A stretch of 64,000 nucleotides of DNA from Jeotgalibaca sp. MA1X17-3 (GTDB lineage Bacteria; Bacillota; Bacilli; Lactobacillales; Aerococcaceae): contig NZ_CP090983.1 of assembly GCF_021513155.1 (NCBI RefSeq), positions 1,597,001-1,661,000 on the forward strand, in the 5' to 3' direction. The translations under genes were made by a program, and so were the position numbers. The notes beneath the pieces were generated by a model that had not been told where the DNA came from, made no database searches, and worked only from the letters and a program-made list of their open reading frames with translations. Each line of letters starts with the position of its first letter. The first letter of the stretch is position 1. Shown piece by piece: positions 54,260 through 61,878 of this stretch.

Positions 54260-55606
54260 TTAAACAACACCTTGGCTTATCATCGCTTCTGCTACTGTTA
54301 AGAAAGAGTGGATGTTTACACCTGCTAAATAATTTCTACCTAGATCATATTCTACACAAGTGTCTTCTACTTGCTTGAAAATATTAATCATAATTTTTTT
54401 CAGTTCTACATCTACTTGTTCAAAGCTCCAATGGCTGTGTTGAGCATTTTGTGCCATTTCCAATGTACTGGTAGCTACTCCACCTGCATTTGCAGCTTTA
54501 GATGGTCCATAAAGAAGATTATTTTCTTGGTATAATTCAATTGCTTCTATTGAACTGGGCATATTTGCTCCCTCACTTACACAATACACTCCATTTTTTA
54601 TTAGCGTAGCTGCCTGATAGCGATCAATTTCATTTTGTGTGGCACAAGGCAGAGCAATGTCATAGGCTGTTTCTAAATCCCATACACTACCTTCTTGATA
54701 GGTTGATAACTCTTTTTCCTTTGCATATTCTGTAAGACGCCCCCGTCTCACTTCTTTTATTTCTTTCAATAACAATAGATCAATACCATTTGAATCATAT
54801 ATGTATCCATTGGAATCGGAAACAGCCACTACTGTAGCTCCATACTCCTGTGCTTTCATTGCAGCATAGATTGCTACATTTCCACTTCCAGAAATAACAA
54901 CCTGCTGTCCCTGAAAAGATTTTCCATTTGCTTGTAACATTTCTTCTGTGTAATAAATCAATCCATACCCAGTTGCTTCCGTTCTTGCTAAGCTTCCATT
55001 TAATAGAATGGGTTTTCCGGTTAAAACTCCTGAGTGTGCGCCATTCAAACGTTTGTATTGTCCATAGAGATATCCAATTTCTCTTTTCCCTACTCCAATA
55101 TCTCCTGCTGGAATATCTGTCGCTGGTCCAATATACTTTTGAAGTTCGGTCATATAGGATTGGCAAAAACGCATGATTTCTGTTTCTGATTTCCCTTTAG
55201 GATCAAAATCTGCTCCACCTTTCCCACCACCAATCGGTAATCCAGTTAAACTATTTTTAAAGGTCTGCTCAAAACCTAAGAATTTTAAAATACTTTCATT
55301 GACTGTAGGATGAAAACGGAGTCCACCTTTATACGGGCCCATCGCTGAATTAAATTGAACACGAAACCCTTTATTTACTTGAACGTTTTGTTGATCATCT
55401 AGCCAAGGAACACGAAAAGAAAAAATTCTCTCTGGTTCTACTATTTGTTCTAATAGATTCCACTTGATGATTTCCGGATTTTTCTCTATTGCGGGCTGAA
55501 TCGTATTAAAGAATTCTTTTATTGCTTGTAGAAATTCTTTTTGATGTGAATCTCTTTTTTCTAATTTTTGATAGACACTCTCAATATATTCAATTGATGA
55601 CATCAT
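54260..55606 (-). CDS. gdhA: NADP-type glutamate dehydrogenase
   Basis: GdhA interconverts 2-oxoglutarate plus ammonia and glutamate. The 448-residue protein has the catalytic PIGGGKGGADFDPKGKS, GPATDIPAGDIGVGKREIGYL and the nucleotide-binding VVISGSGNVAIYAAMKAQE. Length and the GSGNVA dinucleotide motif fit the hexameric NADP-using, biosynthetic class. AGAAGGGATCAG precedes ATGATG at 55606, preferred over an in-frame upstream ATG. Confidence 0.95.
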   Translation of the reverse strand: MMSSIEYIESVYQKLEKRDSHQKEFLQAIKEFFNTIQPAIEKNPEIIKWNLLEQIVEPERIFSFRVPWLDDQQNVQVNKGFRVQFNSAMGPYKGGLRFHPTVNESILKFLGFEQTFKNSLTGLPIGGGKGGADFDPKGKSETEIMRFCQSYMTELQKYIGPATDIPAGDIGVGKREIGYLYGQYKRLNGAHSGVLTGKPILLNGSLARTEATGYGLIYYTEEMLQANGKSFQGQQVVISGSGNVAIYAAMKAQEYGATVVAVSDSNGYIYDSNGIDLLLLKEIKEVRRGRLTEYAKEKELSTYQEGSVWDLETAYDIALPCATQNEIDRYQAATLIKNGVYCVSEGANMPSSIEAIELYQENNLLYGPSKAANAGGVATSTLEMAQNAQHSHWSFEQVDVELKKIMINIFKQVEDTCVEYDLGRNYLAGVNIHSFLTVAEAMISQGVV

Positions 55607-55786
55607 CTGATCCCTTCTTTCCATTCAATCATCGATTTTTAATCTTTTTACCATTTTACAGTTCTTTTTGATAAATAACAACGACTTTTCTTTTCGCTTT
55701 TTATCTAGGAATGTAGTATTATGAATAAATGAAAAAAACAGTTGTCATTGTATTCATAATAAAAATGAAAAGGAGAATTGATAGAT

Positions 55787-56347
55787 ATGATTAAAATGGA
55801 CGATGTTGTCCGCGAGGGTCACTCCGCATTACGCACAAAAGCGGAAGAAATTAGCTTTCCATTAACGGAAGAGAATCAAAAGCTTGCTGCAGACATGATG
55901 GAATTTTTAGAAAATAGTCAAGATGATGAACTTGCAGAAAAATATGAGTTGCGTGCCGGTGTTGGTTTGGCTGCTCCTCAGTTGGCTCTTTCAAAACGAA
56001 TGATTGCTTTACTAATCCCTGGAGAATATGAAGATGATCCTCCTGCTTTGAAGCAAGTCATGATTAATCCTAAAGTGATTAGCCATTCTGTTGAAAGTGC
56101 TTGTCTAAAAGATGGGGAAGGTTGCTTATCCGTAGACCGAGAAATTCCTGGATTTGTTGTACGTCACAGCCGAATTACCGTTACTTACTTTGACGTAAAT
56201 GGAACGTCCTATAAAAAACGTTTTAAAGGTTATCCTGCAATTGTTTTACAACATGAAATTGATCACTTGAACGGAGTAATGTTTTACGATTACATCAACG
56301 AAAAAGATCCTTTTGCTTTAAAAGACGAAGTTACCATTATAGAATAA
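55787..56347 (+). CDS. def: Peptide deformylase
   Basis: Def removes the formyl group from new proteins, completing the cycle begun by Fmt. The 186-residue protein has the three motifs [21 protein letters not shown] and HEIDHLNG, which supply the metal Cys and His residues and catalytic Glu. The extra residues between motifs are typical of Gram-positive type 2 enzymes. AAAGGAG precedes ATG 55787; an in-frame TTG 9 bases upstream lies too near the ribosome site. Confidence 0.96.
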   Translation: MIKMDDVVREGHSALRTKAEEISFPLTEENQKLAADMMEFLENSQDDELAEKYELRAGVGLAAPQLALSKRMIALLIPGEYEDDPPALKQVMINPKVISHSVESACLKDGEGCLSVDREIPGFVVRHSRITVTYFDVNGTSYKKRFKGYPAIVLQHEIDHLNGVMFYDYINEKDPFALKDEVTIIE

Positions 56348-56351
56348 TCTT

Positions 56352-56388
56352 TATTCTCTTGTTTCCTTTTAGGGCAAGAGAATTTTCT
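56352..56388 (+). terminator. Terminator of def
   Basis: ATTCTCTTG pairs with CAAGAGAAT across a loop, followed by TTTTCTTATTT. It separates def from the polymerase gene. Confidence 0.75.
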
Positions 56389-56390
56389 TA

Positions 56391-56419
56391 TTTACAAAAA
56401 GAACGTATGTTCCTATAAT
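56391..56419 (+). promoter_or_regulatory. SOS promoter: LexA box of the Y-family polymerase gene
   Basis: TTTACA (56391-56396) and TATAAT (56414-56419) are 17 bases apart. Between them is GAACGTATGTTC (56401-56412), a full Gram-positive LexA core. The arrangement is the same as at 24160-24187. Confidence 0.9.
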
Positions 56420-56439
56420 GGAGAGAAGGAGGAATGACT

Positions 56440-57726
56440 ATGTTCTATATTGATTATTCAAATGAACCATCGCGCGATATTCTTTGTATTGATATCAAAT
56501 CCTTTTTTTCTTCTGTAGAGGCGGTCAAACGAAACATTCATCCATTAGACGCTTATATAGCAGTAATTAGTCGTCAGGAAAATGCAGGCGGTCTTATTTT
56601 AGCTGCTTCTCCACTTGTTAAAAAAAATTATGGAATTAAAACAGGATCCAGGCGATACGAAATTCCTCCTTCCACAAACATCCATGCTGTTTCTCCTCAT
56701 ATGTCTCAATATTTAGAAATGAATCAAAAGATTAATCATTTGTACCGGAATTTTGTAACCGATGATGATTTACATATCTATAGTATTGATGAATCATTCT
56801 TAGACGTTAGTTACTCTCATGGTTTATATGGAAGCACTTTTCAGATTGCTGAAAAAATTCAAAAAGCAATCCATGATCAATTCGGTTTAGTTGCTACAAT
56901 TGGAATTGGAGAAAATCCTCTTTTGACCAAATTAGCTCTTGACCATGAAGCAAAAAATAAGGAACCATATATTGCAGAGTGGCGGTACAAAGATGTCATC
57001 GAAAAAGTTTGGACAATACCAAAACTGTCAGGAATGTGGGGAATAGGAAGTCGTTTAGAAAAAAGTTTATTTGAGTTAGGAATTTCTTCTGTTTATTCAC
57101 TCTCTCAAGCGGACTTGCCTACTTTGCGGAAACGATACGGAGTAATCGGTGAACAACTTTTCTTCCATTCACATGGAATCGATAGGAGTAGACTATCTAC
57201 ACGATTCCTTCCTTCTTCTAAGGCGTTCAGTAAGAGTCAAGTTTTACACCGAGTATACGTAGATGCTTACGAGTTAGAAGTAGTAATCAGAGAGATGGCC
57301 GATCAAGTCGCTGCTCGTCTTCGTAGTCATAACCTAGAAACTAATGTCATTCATCTCAGCATTGGATTTTCTAAAGAAATAATGCAAAAAGGGTTCTCTC
57401 ATCAAATAAAAGTTTACCCCACTTCCAATAGTAAACTTATTGTAGAGACTTGTTTATCTATCTTTAGAACCTACTATCAGGGCGAACCGGTCCAAACGAT
57501 TGGAATTAGTTGCGGGAAAATTGCTCCAAAATCACTTTTACAATTTAATCTTTTCGAACCTCCTGAATCTACACTTGTACAGGAAGAGTTGGAGCTTACT
57601 ATCGACCGAATTAGAAAACGATATGGCTATCCTTCCCTTGTCCATGCAAGTAGCCTTACTAAGGGAGGAACTGCAATCAAAAGAGCTACTTTGGTTGGTG
57701 GTCATGAAGGTGGTCAAGATTCATAA
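56440..57726 (+). CDS. Y-family DNA polymerase (UmuC/UvrX-like)
   Basis: A translesion polymerase that copies past damaged bases at the cost of mutations. The 428-residue protein has the catalytic motifs DILCIDIKSFFSSVEA (first Asp, palm) and YSIDESFLDVS (Asp-Glu), a GIGENPLLTKLALDHEAK segment, a helix-hairpin-helix MWGIGSRLEKSLFELGISS and a little-finger domain. AGGAGG lies 7 bases before ATG 56440, preferred over ATG 56434. A LexA box covers its promoter. No YolD-like partner follows it; the hairpin at 57732 ends the unit. Members are common on mobile elements. Confidence 0.93.
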   Translation: MFYIDYSNEPSRDILCIDIKSFFSSVEAVKRNIHPLDAYIAVISRQENAGGLILAASPLVKKNYGIKTGSRRYEIPPSTNIHAVSPHMSQYLEMNQKINHLYRNFVTDDDLHIYSIDESFLDVSYSHGLYGSTFQIAEKIQKAIHDQFGLVATIGIGENPLLTKLALDHEAKNKEPYIAEWRYKDVIEKVWTIPKLSGMWGIGSRLEKSLFELGISSVYSLSQADLPTLRKRYGVIGEQLFFHSHGIDRSRLSTRFLPSSKAFSKSQVLHRVYVDAYELEVVIREMADQVAARLRSHNLETNVIHLSIGFSKEIMQKGFSHQIKVYPTSNSKLIVETCLSIFRTYYQGEPVQTIGISCGKIAPKSLLQFNLFEPPESTLVQEELELTIDRIRKRYGYPSLVHASSLTKGGTAIKRATLVGGHEGGQDS

Positions 57727-57731
57727 CAAAA

Positions 57732-57772
57732 AAAGCTTATACAACAAGAATTAATTCCTGTGTATAAGCTTT
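57732..57772 (+). terminator. Terminator-like hairpin after the polymerase gene
   Basis: AAAGCTTATACA pairs with TGTATAAGCTTT (12 bp, perfect) around a 17-base loop. A long T run is lacking, so it may also be a processing or mobile-element boundary structure. Confidence 0.55.
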
Positions 57773-58090
57773 AAACGATGATGGAGACAATGGGGCTTAG
57801 GGTACTGTTTTCTAGTGCTTTTCATTGGTTGATAAAGCCACCTATATATAGAAGAAATACGTTTCTAATATCCTGTAGATATCTAGTAATTTATCATAAA
57901 CGTATTCAATAACGTATTCATTTTATATTCCACGCCAAGGATTGAGAGTAAATCTTCTATGCAAAATAGATTAGTTCGGTTGAATGGATAGTTTTTATAA
58001 ACTGCTATTATTTACTTTCTAATTTTCAAAATGTTAATAATCAAACAACTTTTTACATCCAATTTAACCACATCATAGAAGAATTAGGTC

Positions 58091-58479
58091 TGCGTAAAAT
58101 TCCGCAACCTCTCTTAACCACATCCATATCATTTAAACATATTATCATAGTACAGCCGAAAATTAGGCTCTACTATTTAGCTCATTTCTCAAATCATATA
58201 AAGTAAGAAGTTTTTCTATTATTTAGCTATGTTTTAAAGTATACCTGTTATAACGATTCGTTAGGTCATTAAAAAATATCTGTTTTTCCTGCGGTACTGT
58301 TTCTGTACGTTAGCCCTTACCTTCATACCTTCCATTTTGGAGGGTATGAATATTAACCTTTAATACATTTAGGAGGAAAAGACACGTTCCCACTTTATGA
58401 CCTGGTAAACTACCACCCTATAAAAATAGATCTCCCCAATTTTGGAGAGATGTTTATACTCACTGCGGAAAATTCCGCA
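58091..58479. repeat. Two copies of a TGCGGAAAATTCCGCA-type palindrome
   Basis: TGCGTAAAATTCCGCAAC at 58091-58108 and TGCGGAAAATTCCGCAAC at 58464-58481 differ at one base; the second is a perfect 16-bp palindrome. Related AATT-centred palindromes lie at 58431-58450 (TCTCC...GGAGA), 58501-58512, 58836-58851 (TGGGAAA-TT-TTTCCCA) and 58894-58917. Confidence 0.8.
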
Positions 58480-58528
58480 ACGATAAATAATATAGATGTC
58501 CTCAATTTTGAGAAAATGTTTATAGGAC

Positions 58529-58618
58529 AGCCATATTTTTAACCGCCCTCTCTTAGGAGATAAGCTGCGTACCCAAATTGAGGACAGAGGGTAGCCATAT
58601 TTCCAATAATCCTCTCTT
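58529..58618. repeat. Imperfect 64-base tandem repeat
   Basis: AGCCATATTT recurs at 58529 and 58593, and CCTCTCTT at 58547 and 58611, both exactly 64 bases apart. Overlapping it, TGTCCTCAATTT (58498-58509) is the reverse complement of AAATTGAGGACA (58575-58586), so the first unit can form a large stem-loop. Confidence 0.7.
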
Positions 58619-58893
58619 TACAAGAATAGTATAATCATTTCTATTAATTCATTACAATCTTTTCTATTCAATCTTCAAAAATACTATTTTAATAAATACC
58701 ATCTTAATTTAAATTAAGAGAAAAAAGCCGTTAATTCGTCAAAATTCATATCTATTCTTTAAAAAACTAGCTAAATACTCAATAATGGTAAAAAACACTA
58801 TTATTTAATAGATTTTGAATTAATGTTCTAAGATATGGGAAATTTTTCCCACATCTCTATTTATAGTCTTTTATTAATTAAGTTGACTTACCT

Positions 58894-58917
58894 GGTGTGT
58901 CCAAAATTGGACACACC
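58894..58917. repeat. Perfect palindrome GGTGTGTCCAA/TTGGACACACC
   Basis: Eleven-base arms with an AA centre, followed by TTTTAG on the plus strand. It could be a terminator or a protein-binding site. Confidence 0.7.
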
Positions 58918-58971
58918 TTTTAGATTCTATATCAAAAATCAATCGGTCGAAAATTCGGCTCATTACCTGCA

Positions 58972-59162
58972 GTCGTGTTTCACGACGTTAGATAAGGGGT
59001 AGCAAAACGCGACACCCTGTAACGCACTGATTCAGTGCGTCAGCTTATCTTCTTGTTAAAAAGGACATAACGATTCGTTCCCCCTTTAGCATGACCTCGC
59101 AAATCGCTAGGTCATCTAATGGATACAGATCCATCTATTGATTAGACGTGTCTACCCTCTTG
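58972..59162. other. Block of consecutive hairpins; candidate structured RNA or replication/transfer origin
   Basis: In order: GTCGTG-TTT-CACGAC (58972-58986); AGATAAG...CTTATCT (about 58990-59051) enclosing GGGT...ACCC and the perfect ACGCACTGA-T-TCAGTGCGT (59022-59040); AACGATTCGTT (59069-59079); ATGACCT...AGGTCAT (59091-59115); CTAATGGAT-ACAG-ATCCAT...ATTAG; and TAGACGTGTCTA. The three-way junction shape is notable. AGCTTATCTTCTTG is faintly like a rolling-circle nick region, but no Rep or relaxase gene is present. Confidence 0.55.
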
Positions 59163-59361
59163 AAGGTTAAGGACAAAAAAGTCTACCACTAATTATAGAA
59201 ATAAGCATAAAAATACCTGAATGGCTTTATTCATTCTTTAGCGGTACTTCTCTTTTTGCTATGTTTATACAAGTTGATTCTAAGGTAAGTTACGGATAAC
59301 TATACATGAATCATTCTAGAACAGCCTTAGAATGCGTTTCTACAATATAGTTTTACGTATT

Positions 59362-59387
59362 AAAAAAGCTACCTTATAAAAAGGTAA
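59362..59387 (-). terminator. Terminator of the Panacea operon
   Basis: Minus-strand TACCTT-TTTAT-AAGGTA-GC is followed by T6, just after the stop codon at 59393. Confidence 0.8.
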
Positions 59388-59392
59388 CTTCA

Positions 59393-60013
59393 TTAATCAA
59401 ACATTCTCTTATTCTCTAAATAAAGTTTTATATCTTTTGAGTTGCGCTTATTCTTTTCAAAGTTTTCATTTAACTGAGTAAGTTTATCTTTTCCTTTATG
59501 TTGTGAAGAAATAACTAAGTGGTACGGATCAATAAAAAGAACTGAATGTCTATGAATATTATTTAAACCATCAACTTGATATAAATAAAATACTCTAAAT
59601 GCAGTTGTTCCGCCTAATGAATCTGTAAAATTTACCTTAAACACAAAATCAGTATACATAGGATCAATTTCACTTTCTACATAACTGCTTATTATTTCTC
59701 TAAGTCGTTTATTTCCTTCTACACCATGAACAAGATAATATGGTTTTTGGTTTAAACAGTTTAAATCGTTTTTTATTTCATCTAACCTTATTTCTTCTTC
59801 TCCACCTAAACTTTTTTGTGGCAAAAAATTAGTAAATTTTAAATCTTCGTCACAAATAGAACCTCTTGACTCTTCTGCGTACCATTCAAAAAATCTATCT
59901 TTTGGTTTTTCAAAATTATTTGTTTTAAATCTATTTTCTAAAGGCTTGAGAATAGGCTTTATATCTCGTTTAGTTGGTTTAAGAAACGAATCTTTATCAA
60001 ATGAGAAATTCAT
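59393..60013 (-). CDS. Unrecognised protein paired with a Panacea antitoxin; candidate toxin
   Basis: I do not recognise this 206-residue protein. It is soluble, without signal peptide or membrane helix. Residues 1-60 are charged and low in structure; the centre has PYYLVHGVEGNKRLREIISS (91-110). A strand-rich C-terminal region has a histidine cluster HRHSVLFIDPYHLVISSQHKG (His154, His156, Asp162, Tyr164, His165, His172) that could be an active or metal site. It starts 1 base after the Panacea gene stops, with only a weak ribosome site, so its translation likely depends on that of the antitoxin. Two-gene units of this type are toxin-antitoxin pairs in known Panacea systems; toxicity here is inference. 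Confidence 0.75.
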   Translation of the reverse strand: MNFSFDKDSFLKPTKRDIKPILKPLENRFKTNNFEKPKDRFFEWYAEESRGSICDEDLKFTNFLPQKSLGGEEEIRLDEIKNDLNCLNQKPYYLVHGVEGNKRLREIISSYVESEIDPMYTDFVFKVNFTDSLGGTTAFRVFYLYQVDGLNNIHRHSVLFIDPYHLVISSQHKGKDKLTQLNENFEKNKRNSKDIKLYLENKRMFD

Positions 60014-60014
60014 A

Positions 60015-60533
60015 TTACAAATATTCTTTTCTATACTCTTCGATAATTAAATCTTTATCCATAATTTGTGATTCTTTATTGTCTGATTCGTATCTTGAAT
60101 ACGGTTCTCTCCATGCTTCATCAAGATGACTTCTCTCTACAAGTCCAAAATCACTTATTTCATTTAGTTGTTTAAAAATTTCATTGATATAAGAGAGGAC
60201 TTCTTTTTCTTTATTATCTTTAGGAGTATACTCTTTAGCCTCATATTGATTAAACTTATTTTCTGCGTAAACACTAGAGACCACAGGACCATACTTCCAT
60301 GCCTCAAAATCCTCCTTAAACAAATATTTAGGGTAGACTTCTGCTTGTTCAATTTTGTTATTATCATCTAAATCTTTTTTTATTGATCCATAAGTTGCTC
60401 CGTAATAAGCAAAAAGAAAGTATAATCCTTTTTGTAATTTAATAGGAGAAAGACTTCTTTCTAAACTAAATAAATGCTTTATTAAATCCTCTATATTGGT
60501 GAAAATATAATCGCTTTTTATGGTTACTTCCAT
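60015..60533 (-). CDS. Panacea (DUF4065/SocA-like) domain protein, likely antitoxin
   Basis: Panacea domains act as antitoxins for many unrelated toxins and also occur in phage adaptor-like proteins (SocA). The 172-residue protein has the family core: LSPIKLQKGLYFLFAYYG (residues 29-46), then FEAWKYGPVVSSVYA (76-90) with the hallmark W-x-YGPV, and FGLVERSHLDEAWREPY near 127-144. It is the first gene of a two-gene unit with its own strong promoter at 60570-60598. The base composition is as low in GC as the flanking accessory region. Confidence 0.88.
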   Translation of the reverse strand: MEVTIKSDYIFTNIEDLIKHLFSLERSLSPIKLQKGLYFLFAYYGATYGSIKKDLDDNNKIEQAEVYPKYLFKEDFEAWKYGPVVSSVYAENKFNQYEAKEYTPKDNKEKEVLSYINEIFKQLNEISDFGLVERSHLDEAWREPYSRYESDNKESQIMDKDLIIEEYRKEYL

Positions 60534-60569
60534 TTTAAAAGCCCCTTTTTGTTTATTTCTCTTAACTTA

Positions 60570-60598
60570 ACTATATGTTTTGCCATCTCTTCTGTCAA
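60570..60598 (-). promoter_or_regulatory. Promoter of the Panacea operon
   Basis: TTGACA (60598-60593) and TATAGT (60575-60570) with a 17-base spacer read toward the antitoxin gene. AAGTAATGTAACTT, a partial palindrome, touches the upstream edge and could be an autoregulatory site. Confidence 0.8.
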
Positions 60599-60646
60599 GT
60601 TACATTACTTAACGCCATAAATGGGTTAAAGCCTATTAGAACACCT

Positions 60647-60733
60647 ACTTAAAGTGATGTGAGGTTGATTATAAGGTAGGCTGTCGTTGAACAAATGGCT
60701 TTATCAAGGTTTAACTCATGCGACACTTTAAGT
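60647..60733. repeat. Inverted repeat ACTTAAAGTG/CACTTTAAGT
   Basis: Exact 10-base inverted copies at 60647-60656 and 60724-60733 in the gap between the Panacea promoter and the phage-gene terminator. Its role is unknown; it may be an insertion boundary or regulatory site. The rest of this 240-base gap shows nothing else. Confidence 0.6.
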
Positions 60734-60777
60734 ATCTTAAAACGCTTATTTACGCCCTTCTACACCTTCCATATAAA

Positions 60778-60811
60778 TAAAAAGCCCCTAACCAATTACG
60801 GTTAAGGGCTA
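60778..60811 (-). terminator. Terminator of the phage-gene remnant
   Basis: Minus-strand AGCCCTTAACC-GTAATT-GGTTAGGGGCT followed by TTTTATT. It begins at the corrected stop codon of the small phage gene. Confidence 0.9.
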
Positions 60812-61059
60812 CTTCGTGTTATTCATCAAACTTAATACTTTTTCTTTTCTCTTCTCATACCATTCTACTTTTTTTATATCTTCTATTGAATAGTAATCTT
60901 ATCAATTTTATTTCTAATACGTTCTTTTTTATCTTGGCGTGTTTCTTTTTTACCATATTCAAACTTTGCTAACAAGGATCCCATATAAACATCTTCATCA
61001 ACTTGATTATCTTTTGTATGTTGATTGTTCAATCTAACTTCTATTAATTCTTTAGCCAT
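60810..61059 (-). CDS. Small phage-associated protein, frameshifted in this sequence
   Basis: I do not recognise this gene. ATG 61059 has AAAGGTGG at 8 bases. The frame gives MAKELIEVRLNNQHTKDNQV and stops at 60883 after 58 codons. If one A is added at 60899-60900 the reading continues as KIDKDYYSIEDIKKVEWYEK and ends at a TAG at 60812-60810, directly at a strong terminator. The resulting protein of about 82 residues is highly charged. It starts 20 bases after the prohead protease, where a phage would normally have its capsid gene. Confidence 0.55.
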
Positions 61060-61079
61060 TTGTCTCACCACCTTTTAAT

Positions 61080-61676
61080 TTAAATATCATCCATTTCCAT
61101 GAGCATCATTTTTAATTTTAGCCTTTGTCTTTTTCTTTCGGTAATGCTTTTATTTTTATCTTCTTTTCTGGAAGATTTAGCATTTATAGAAGTTTGATCG
61201 TTAGCTGGTATACTAACTGCCGATACATCATATACCTTTTTTATGCGCTTAATGATTCGTGTACGTTTTTCTTTGTCATACTCTTCTTCGGCAACTGTAA
61301 ATGCCCAAGACATTTTAGTAACTAATCCACTTTTTATATCTTCATGAAGTTCCCTACCAGCACTACTTTTACTTAAGTCGGCTTTTATAAGTAAACCATA
61401 ATCATTAGGTACAACAGATAAGGTATCATTTGATTTTCGAGCTACAACTCGCCCTGTGTGATCGTACTGCATGATAATATCAGACATATCAGCGCCATTA
61501 AAAGAGTTACGCTCAATCTTTTCATAAAATTTCACGCCATCTATTTCATATAGTTCATACGGTTCAAAAGTGGTTGCATATCCTTCAACTAAAAAATCTT
61601 TATTTGGTTCTAATGTTGTTTGTATCGAGGATACATTTCTGTATTCTTTTTTATTTTCTACTATCAGTTTTATCAC
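61080..61676 (-). CDS. HK97-family phage prohead protease
   Basis: This enzyme cleaves the scaffold domain of capsid proteins during head maturation. The 198-residue protein has the family pattern FLVEGYATTFEPYELYEIDG, IERNSFNGADMSDIIMQYDH with catalytic His73, and KMSWAFTVAEEEYD with Ser123, then DVSAVSIPANDQTSI. The last 35 residues are a basic helical tail. No capsid, portal or terminase gene is intact nearby, so it is either a phage remnant or part of a satellite interrupted by the IS element. Confidence 0.88.
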   Translation of the reverse strand: MIKLIVENKKEYRNVSSIQTTLEPNKDFLVEGYATTFEPYELYEIDGVKFYEKIERNSFNGADMSDIIMQYDHTGRVVARKSNDTLSVVPNDYGLLIKADLSKSSAGRELHEDIKSGLVTKMSWAFTVAEEEYDKEKRTRIIKRIKKVYDVSAVSIPANDQTSINAKSSRKEDKNKSITERKRQRLKLKMMLMEMDDI

Positions 61677-61722
61677 TCCTTAAATATTTATTAATATCTG
61701 AAATAAGATTGTTTTATGAACA

Positions 61723-61878
61723 TCAATTAGAATTACGTTTATTTAAGAGGTCTTCGAAACCGTCATCTTCTTCTACCCCTGTTTTATCAATCAAATCAGC
61801 TAGCTGCTTAATGATGTCACTTTTTTTAAAAATATATAATTGTAATCTTATGCTTGGAGCGTTTCCGAACCCCTCTAG
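61723..61878 (-). pseudogene. 3' fragment of an unidentified phage gene upstream of the protease
   Basis: A frame ending at TGA 61725-61723 encodes FGNAPSIRLQLYIFKKSDII then KQLADLIDKTGVEEDDGFED and LLNKRNSN. It reads like a real protein C terminus but has no start. In phages of this type the gene before the protease is the portal; I cannot confirm that. Just upstream (61880-61985), another broken frame ends EEIQRLTRLLEKLSKGN. Deletion errors, as elsewhere in this sequence, could explain part of the damage. Confidence 0.45.

Larger units (their letters stand above)
58252..59079. repeat. Repeated 11-bp palindrome AACGATTCGTT
   Basis: Copies lie at 58252-58262 and 59069-59079. Each is followed within 30 bases by a TAGGTCAT or its inverted partner ATGACCT, which suggests that a longer ancestral unit was duplicated. 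Confidence 0.65.
57773..59361. other. Gene-free, palindrome-rich stretch of about 1.6 kb
   Basis: No open frame of over about 60 codons and no ribosome site with a plausible gene. It is filled with short palindromes, several with an AATT-type centre, two near-identical 16-mers, a 64-base tandem repeat, a repeated 11-mer palindrome and a compact block of consecutive hairpins at 58972-59162. These are listed separately. It may be a remnant of a plasmid or mobile-element origin, or a set of structured RNAs. Confidence 0.6.

Noticed and set aside
57500..57754. Second frame over the end of the polymerase gene
   Set aside because: Out-of-frame overlap with a clear gene; no ribosome site. Not a YolD-like partner.
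58985..59052. Integron attC site
   Set aside because: GTTAG-like ends are present, but there is no matching core pair, no integrase and no cassette structure.
59022..59065. pC194-type rolling-circle nick site (AGCTTATCTTCTTG)
   Set aside because: Only part of the nick consensus matches and no Rep protein is encoded; kept only as a weak lead.
58091..59115. CRISPR array
   Set aside because: The palindromes differ in sequence and spacing; there are no constant repeats with regular spacers and no cas genes.
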